64,000 nucleotides of DNA from Actinomycetota bacterium (lineage in GTDB: Bacteria; Actinomycetota; Actinomycetes; S36-B12): contig JADKGE010000003.1 in the NCBI GenBank assembly GCA_016717115.1, positions 310,001 through 374,000 of the forward strand, in the 5' to 3' direction. Below the pieces are notes generated by a model. That model did not search any database. It saw only the letters and a program-made list of their open reading frames with translations, and had not been told where the DNA came from. How positions within the stretch are numbered: the stretch's first letter is position 1; each line of letters begins with the position of its first letter. This document shows positions 63,878 through 64,000 of the stretch, piece by piece. The translations under genes were made by a program, and so were the position numbers.

Positions 63878-64000
63878 GTGACGACTGATGCCGCCAGCAG
63901 CCTCGAGCCGCTTGCCGACCCGGATGACGACCTGCCCGAGCAGATGCGCATCCGGCGCGACAAGCGTGAGCAGTTGTCGGCGCGGGGTATGGAGCCGTAC
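63878..64000 (+). CDS. lysS: Lysyl-tRNA synthetase, N-terminal part (cut by window end)
   Basis: First 41 codons. After an acidic lead (EPLADPDDDLPEQM) the sequence MRIRRDKREQLSARGMEPY fits the N terminus of class II LysRS, which charges tRNA-Lys. The GTG lies 8 nt after TAGCCT (possible leaderless). Location after coaX is standard in actinobacteria. The rest lies beyond the window. Confidence 0.85.
   Translation, partial: MTTDAASSLEPLADPDDDLPEQMRIRRDKREQLSARGMEPY

Overview
The window is chromosomal DNA from a high-GC Gram-positive bacterium of the Actinomycetota. The best marker is the right-hand 19 kb. Its order is ppa, dacB, manA-like, zinc metalloprotease, tilS, hpt, ftsH, folE-folP-folB-folK, DUF3180, then DUF2520-panC-nadB-nadC-coaX and the start of lysS, a housekeeping order typical of Actinomycetia. 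Strong G/C bias at third codon positions, many GTG starts, and start codons placed 6-8 bases after a TANNNT-type -10 element (leaderless mRNAs) fit this. I cannot name a genus. No rRNA, tRNA, transposase, integrase, phage gene or CRISPR array was found.

Layout. 1-8 kb: two tiny divergent genes, a cold-shock gene, LtrA and DUF2804 membrane or lipid-type genes, a META-like lipoprotein, a DHPS-like plus RibD_C-like pair, two GNAT acetyltransferases and a secreted sulfatase. 8-13 kb: a LuxI/FeeM-like acyltransferase candidate tail to tail with a GGDEF-EAL protein, tryptophan dioxygenase, and small redox or membrane proteins. 13-21 kb: a frameshifted spermidine-synthase-like membrane protein, a secreted Asp/His repeat protein with a structured leader, a secreted protein, and a thiamine ABC transporter behind a TPP riboswitch. 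21-31 kb: AsnC regulator, paired bPH2 proteins, a DUF6421-SDR-threonine aldolase operon, phosphatase, YbhN, DEAD-box helicase and YczE. 31-36 kb: DUF1905, cupin lipoprotein, moeA and an arsenic cluster (arsR, arsI, acr3). 36-42.6 kb: a phosphate regulon (pit, pstC-A-B-S and a second divergent PstS) preceded by arrays of 11-nt Pho boxes. 42.7-44.9 kb: a sulfide oxidation/relay operon (sqr, dsrC/tusE, dsrE) below a DosR-like box. 45-64 kb: the conserved housekeeping block, interrupted by an orphan NuoD-like gene (frameshifted) paired with a MidA/NDUFAF7-type methyltransferase.

How parts fit. Phosphate starvation control is the clearest regulatory theme: four promoter regions carry in-phase GTTCA/GGTCA-type repeats. 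Arsenite efflux and organoarsenical lyase genes sit directly beside the phosphate importers that would also admit arsenate. Two dormancy-type palindromes, one before the acyltransferase-like gene and one before sqr, suggest a hypoxia/NO-type regulon. Folate, pantothenate and NAD synthesis genes are translationally coupled by 4-8 nt overlaps.

The most promising little-described items are the DUF6421-SDR-aldolase module with its N-terminal glutamine-amidotransferase-like fusion, the orphan NuoD-like/MidA pair, the DHPS-like/RibD_C pair, and the DosR-box acyltransferase beside a c-di-GMP enzyme. Two genes each carry what looks like a single-base frameshift; sequence error, decay and recoding cannot be separated from the sequence alone.
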